NCBI GenBank assembly: GCA_000314955.1
Contig: BAEM01000050.1
Location: 1-64,000 of the forward strand
Length of the DNA: 64,000 nucleotides
DNA from: Paraglaciecola chathamensis S18K6
GTDB taxonomy: Bacteria; Pseudomonadota; Gammaproteobacteria; Enterobacterales; Alteromonadaceae
Direction of reading: 5' to 3'
Part shown: positions 61,024-64,000 of the stretch, one piece after another
Position numbering within the stretch: the stretch's first letter is position 1
How the letters are laid out: the number at the start of each line of letters is the position of its first letter
The notes under the pieces: model-generated
What the model saw: only the letters and a program-made list of their open reading frames with translations
The model's database searches: none
What the model was told of the DNA's origin: nothing
Program-made: the position numbers and the translations under genes

Positions 61024-63852
61024 TTAAATTGATAGCAGAGGTTTAAGAAAGCGCGCAGTATGAGAAATCTCTACTTCGCAAATTTGTTCTGGGGTGCCTT
61101 GAGCGATAATTTGCCCACCGCCTGAGCCGCCTTCTGGGCCTAAGTCTATTACCCAATCAGCCGTTTTAATCACATCTAAATTATGCTCGATCACCACGAC
61201 TGTGTTGCCGTGATCGCGTAGGCGATGTAACACCTGCAATAATTGTTTAATGTCGTGGAAATGCAAACCAGTAGTGGGTTCATCCAAAATATACAAGGTT
61301 TGGCCTGTGTCGCGTTTTGACAATTCTTTGGCCAGTTTCACCCGCTGGGCTTCACCCCCTGACAATGTCGTGGCCGCTTGGCCTAAACGCACATAAGACA
61401 AACCTACGTCCATCAAGGTTTGTAGTTTTCGGGCAATAGCAGGAATAACGTCGAAAAACTCTCGGGCATCTTCAACGGTTAAGTCCAGTACTTCATGAAT
61501 ATTTAACCCTTTGTACTGAATTTCCAAGGTTTCACGGTTGTATCGCTGGCCCTTACACACGTCACAAGGCACGTAAACATCCGGTAAAAAGTGCATCTCA
61601 ACTTTTATCACGCCGTCGCCCTGACAAGCCTCACAGCGTCCGCCTTTTACGTTGAAGCTGAATCGCCCAGGTTTATAGCCACGAGAACGGGCTTCTTGCG
61701 TGCCTGCAAACAGTTCGCGTACCGGGGTGAAAATACCCGCGTAAGTCGCTGGGTTTGAACGGGGAGTACGGCCTATGGGGCTTTGGTCGATATCGACCAC
61801 TTTATCGAGCATGTCCATGCCGGTACACGTTTTGTACGGCGCTGGTTCGCCGGTTGTCGCGCCGTTTAACTCGCGATGGGCTATCCGATAAAAAGTGTCA
61901 TTGATTAGGGTTGATTTACCCGAACCTGATACACCGGTTACGCAGGTCATTAAACCAAACGGGATGCGCAAGTCGACATCTTGAAGGTTGTTACCTGTTG
62001 CGCCGCTCATTTCGATCCATTTATCTTGATCGATCTCAGTGCGCTTTTCAGGAATAGCGATGGCTTCACGGCCTGAGAGGTATTTACCTGTCAGGGAATG
62101 TTCGCTTTTCATGATGTCATCTATGGTGCCTTGAGCAACTATTTCGCCGCCGTGCACACCGGCCCCGGGGCCGATATCAAGCACAAAGTCAGCGGCGCGA
62201 ATGGCATCTTCATCGTGCTCAACCACGATAACGGTGTTACCTAAATCGCGTAAATGCTCTAGCGTTGTCAGTAGGCGTTCGTTGTCACGCTGATGCAAAC
62301 CAATAGAGGGTTCATCCAATACGTACATCACCCCAACTAACCCTGCACCAATTTGGCTGGCAAGGCGAATACGCTGAGCTTCACCGCCTGATAAGGTGTC
62401 GGCGCTGCGTGAAAGCGATAAATAATTTAAGCCAACATTGACCAAGAAGTTCAAACGGTCGTTGATCTCTTTGAAAATCTTATCGGCGATTTTTTCGCGC
62501 TTTCCAGTCAGTTCAATGTCGGTGAAAAACTGCAAAGACTCTGCAATCGACATCTCCGTGATGGTTGGCAAAGGGGTCTCGCCAATAAACACGTTGCGCG
62601 CTTCTAGGCGCAGGCGTGTGCCATTACAACTACTACAGTGCTGTTGGCTCAAATATTTAGATAATTCATCACGCACCGCGTTTGATTCGGTTTCACGATA
62701 GCGGCGTTCCATGTTCGGAATGATCCCTTCAAAGGGATGCTTGCGCTCCATAATATCGCCGCGATCATTGATGTATTTGAAGTTGATTGAGGTGCCTTTA
62801 CTACCGTGCAGCACAATGTCTTTGGCTTTCTCATCAAGCTCAGCGAAAGGCGTGGTTAAATCAAACTTATAGTGATCCGCCACGGCTTGTAGCATTTGGA
62901 AGTAATAATAACTGCGTTTATCCCAGCCGCGTATCGCTCCGCCGGATAAACTGAGTTCGTCGTTACTGATAATTCTGTGCGGGTCGAAAAACTGTCTTGT
63001 GCCTAAGCCATCACAGGTTTGACAGGCGCCCGCAGGGTTATTGAACGAGAATAACCTTGGTTCAAGTTCTGCCATTGAATAGCCACAATGAGGGCAGGCG
63101 AAGTTAGATGAAAATACCACTTCTTCTTTGTGTGGATCATCCATAAAGGCAATTTTAGCCGTGCCGGCGGACAAGTTCAGCGCAGTCTCGAACGATTCAG
63201 CAAGTCGCAAAGATAAGTCTTCACGAACCTTGAAGCGGTCAACAACCACTTCGATATTGTGTTTTTTATGCAAGTCGAGTTCAGGCGGATCGGATAAATC
63301 ACATACCTCGCCGTCAATTCGCGCTCGAATAAACCCTTGTGCCGCTAAGCTTTCTAGGGTTTTTACATGCTCACCTTTTCGATCTTGTACGACGGGCGCC
63401 AACAGCATCAGCTTTTCATCTGCAGGCATGGTAAGTACGCGGTCGACCATCTGGCTAATGGTTTGTGCATCGAGTGGCACATGGTGCGTCGGACAGCGCG
63501 GCTCGCCAACGCGGGCGTATAACAATCGCAGATAATCGTATATTTCTGTGATCGTGCCCACAGTAGATCGCGGGTTATGGGAGGTAGATTTCTGCTCAAT
63601 GGAAATAGCCGGCGATAAGCCTTCGATGTGATCCACATCGGGCTTTTCCATCATGGATAAAAATTGCCTTGCGTAAGCAGACAGTGACTCGACATAGCGA
63701 CGTTGCCCCTCGGCGTAAAGGGTGTCGAATGCCAGTGAAGACTTACCGGAGCCAGACAAGCCGGTGATCACAGTAAGTTTGTCTCGAGGAATATCTAAAT
63801 CGATGTTCTTTAGATTGTGAGTGCGCGCGCCACGTACAGCTATCTTATCCAT
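61024..63852 (-). CDS. uvrA: Excinuclease ABC subunit A
   Basis: UvrA is the damage-sensing ATPase of nucleotide excision repair. The 942-residue protein is full length. It has two ABC ATPase modules (Walker [10 protein letters not shown] near residue 31 and GVSGSGKST near 640; signatures [11 protein letters not shown] and [11 protein letters not shown]) and zinc-binding cysteines (CPHCG...CQTCDG and CEACQGDG...CDVCKG). The conserved start [20 protein letters not shown] is intact. A probable promoter lies at 63923-63950. I saw no LexA box in the upstream 148 bases. Confidence 0.98.
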   Translation of the reverse strand: MDKIAVRGARTHNLKNIDLDIPRDKLTVITGLSGSGKSSLAFDTLYAEGQRRYVESLSAYARQFLSMMEKPDVDHIEGLSPAISIEQKSTSHNPRSTVGTITEIYDYLRLLYARVGEPRCPTHHVPLDAQTISQMVDRVLTMPADEKLMLLAPVVQDRKGEHVKTLESLAAQGFIRARIDGEVCDLSDPPELDLHKKHNIEVVVDRFKVREDLSLRLAESFETALNLSAGTAKIAFMDDPHKEEVVFSSNFACPHCGYSMAELEPRLFSFNNPAGACQTCDGLGTRQFFDPHRIISNDELSLSGGAIRGWDKRSYYYFQMLQAVADHYKFDLTTPFAELDEKAKDIVLHGSKGTSINFKYINDRGDIMERKHPFEGIIPNMERRYRETESNAVRDELSKYLSQQHCSSCNGTRLRLEARNVFIGETPLPTITEMSIAESLQFFTDIELTGKREKIADKIFKEINDRLNFLVNVGLNYLSLSRSADTLSGGEAQRIRLASQIGAGLVGVMYVLDEPSIGLHQRDNERLLTTLEHLRDLGNTVIVVEHDEDAIRAADFVLDIGPGAGVHGGEIVAQGTIDDIMKSEHSLTGKYLSGREAIAIPEKRTEIDQDKWIEMSGATGNNLQDVDLRIPFGLMTCVTGVSGSGKSTLINDTFYRIAHRELNGATTGEPAPYKTCTGMDMLDKVVDIDQSPIGRTPRSNPATYAGIFTPVRELFAGTQEARSRGYKPGRFSFNVKGGRCEACQGDGVIKVEMHFLPDVYVPCDVCKGQRYNRETLEIQYKGLNIHEVLDLTVEDAREFFDVIPAIARKLQTLMDVGLSYVRLGQAATTLSGGEAQRVKLAKELSKRDTGQTLYILDEPTTGLHFHDIKQLLQVLHRLRDHGNTVVVIEHNLDVIKTADWVIDLGPEGGSGGGQIIAQGTPEQICEVEISHTARFLKPLLSI

Positions 63853-63922
63853 TATTGACCAAAGTCGTCCCCAAAAGAGTGAGTATTACATACTTGATAT
63901 AAGAGCTCTATGCGGATGAACA

Positions 63923-63950
63923 ATTATACTTTCAATACCCAAAGTGATAA
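63923..63950 (-). promoter_or_regulatory. Probable uvrA promoter
   Basis: On the minus strand a perfect -10 TATAAT (63928-63923) is preceded by a -35 like TTATCA (63950-63945) with a 16-bp spacer, about 70 bp before the uvrA ATG. Confidence 0.5.
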
Positions 63951-64000
63951 TGACAGCAAGATACGATTAACGGCTTGAATTAGATCGTCGATGAAATTTG

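Noticed and set aside
63853-64000. LexA (SOS) box upstream of uvrA
   Set aside because: I looked for CTG-N10-CAG in the 148 bases before uvrA and found no CTG half-site on the plus strand in the right spacing, although E. coli uvrA is SOS-controlled.

Overview
The window looks like the chromosome of a marine gammaproteobacterium of the Alteromonadales (Alteromonas/Paraglaciecola/Glaciecola-like). The reasons are an E. coli-like housekeeping order combined with a heme-copper oxidase assembly cluster, a Caulobacter-type TonB-dependent receptor and a large glycan-use locus. The species assignment is inference, because no rRNA or other marker gene is present. I saw no tRNA, rRNA, CRISPR array, insertion sequence or integrase.

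Layout. 1-3.0 kb is the end of a cytochrome c oxidase assembly operon (a 5'-truncated SCO-like protein, ctaA, ctaB, SCO1), followed by a GNAT gene, a polysaccharide deacetylase and a MATE pump. 6.1-21.1 kb carries genes that cluster in the same neighbourhood of E. coli (nfuA, gntX/comF, bioH, tex, greB, fkpA, slyX, yheV, yheS). Between them sit an M14 peptidase, a flagellin-rod-like small protein with a SprA-related metalloprotease, a small lipoprotein and a WD40 lipoprotein. 21.1-23.8 kb has a GNAT gene and a LysR/YeiH divergent pair. 53.2-57.3 kb resumes the E. coli-like neighbourhood (yheT, yheU, nudE, yrfG, plus cysQ and a YceI gene). It is followed by ppa, an MFS/DUF3299 pair, a 2OG-Fe oxygenase, a thioesterase and uvrA.

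The centrepiece is 23.8-53.0 kb, a coherent locus for taking apart high-mannose N-glycans, lying between yheS and yheT. It encodes a GH85 endo-beta-N-acetylglucosaminidase, a Tat-exported glycosylasparaginase, four GH92 alpha-mannosidase lipoproteins and a cytoplasmic GH2 beta-mannosidase. It also encodes a TonB-dependent receptor, a lipoprotein with four near-identical F5/8 type C domains, a FucP-type MFS permease and an SSS symporter. The remaining genes are an AGE-family mannose isomerase/epimerase, a BadF-type GlcNAc kinase, a SIS-type glucosamine-6-phosphate deaminase, CutC and a LacI regulator. The proposed flow is as follows. GH85 and the asparaginase free the glycan and the Asn-linked GlcNAc. 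The receptor and F5/8C lipoprotein capture oligosaccharide. GH92 enzymes remove alpha-mannose. Mannose enters through the MFS permease and is converted to fructose. Man-GlcNAc enters through the SSS symporter and is split by GH2. GlcNAc is then phosphorylated.

Regulation is readable. Three palindromes with core TGTAATCGATTACA (one with a single mismatch) flank the lacI gene. One sits directly downstream of a near-consensus sigma-70 promoter in front of the TonB receptor. Two transcription units diverge from lacI: a leftward five-gene operon and a rightward operon with two internal terminators that may set expression ratios. NagA (GlcNAc-6-P deacetylase) and a fructokinase are not in the window and must be elsewhere if the pathway works as proposed.
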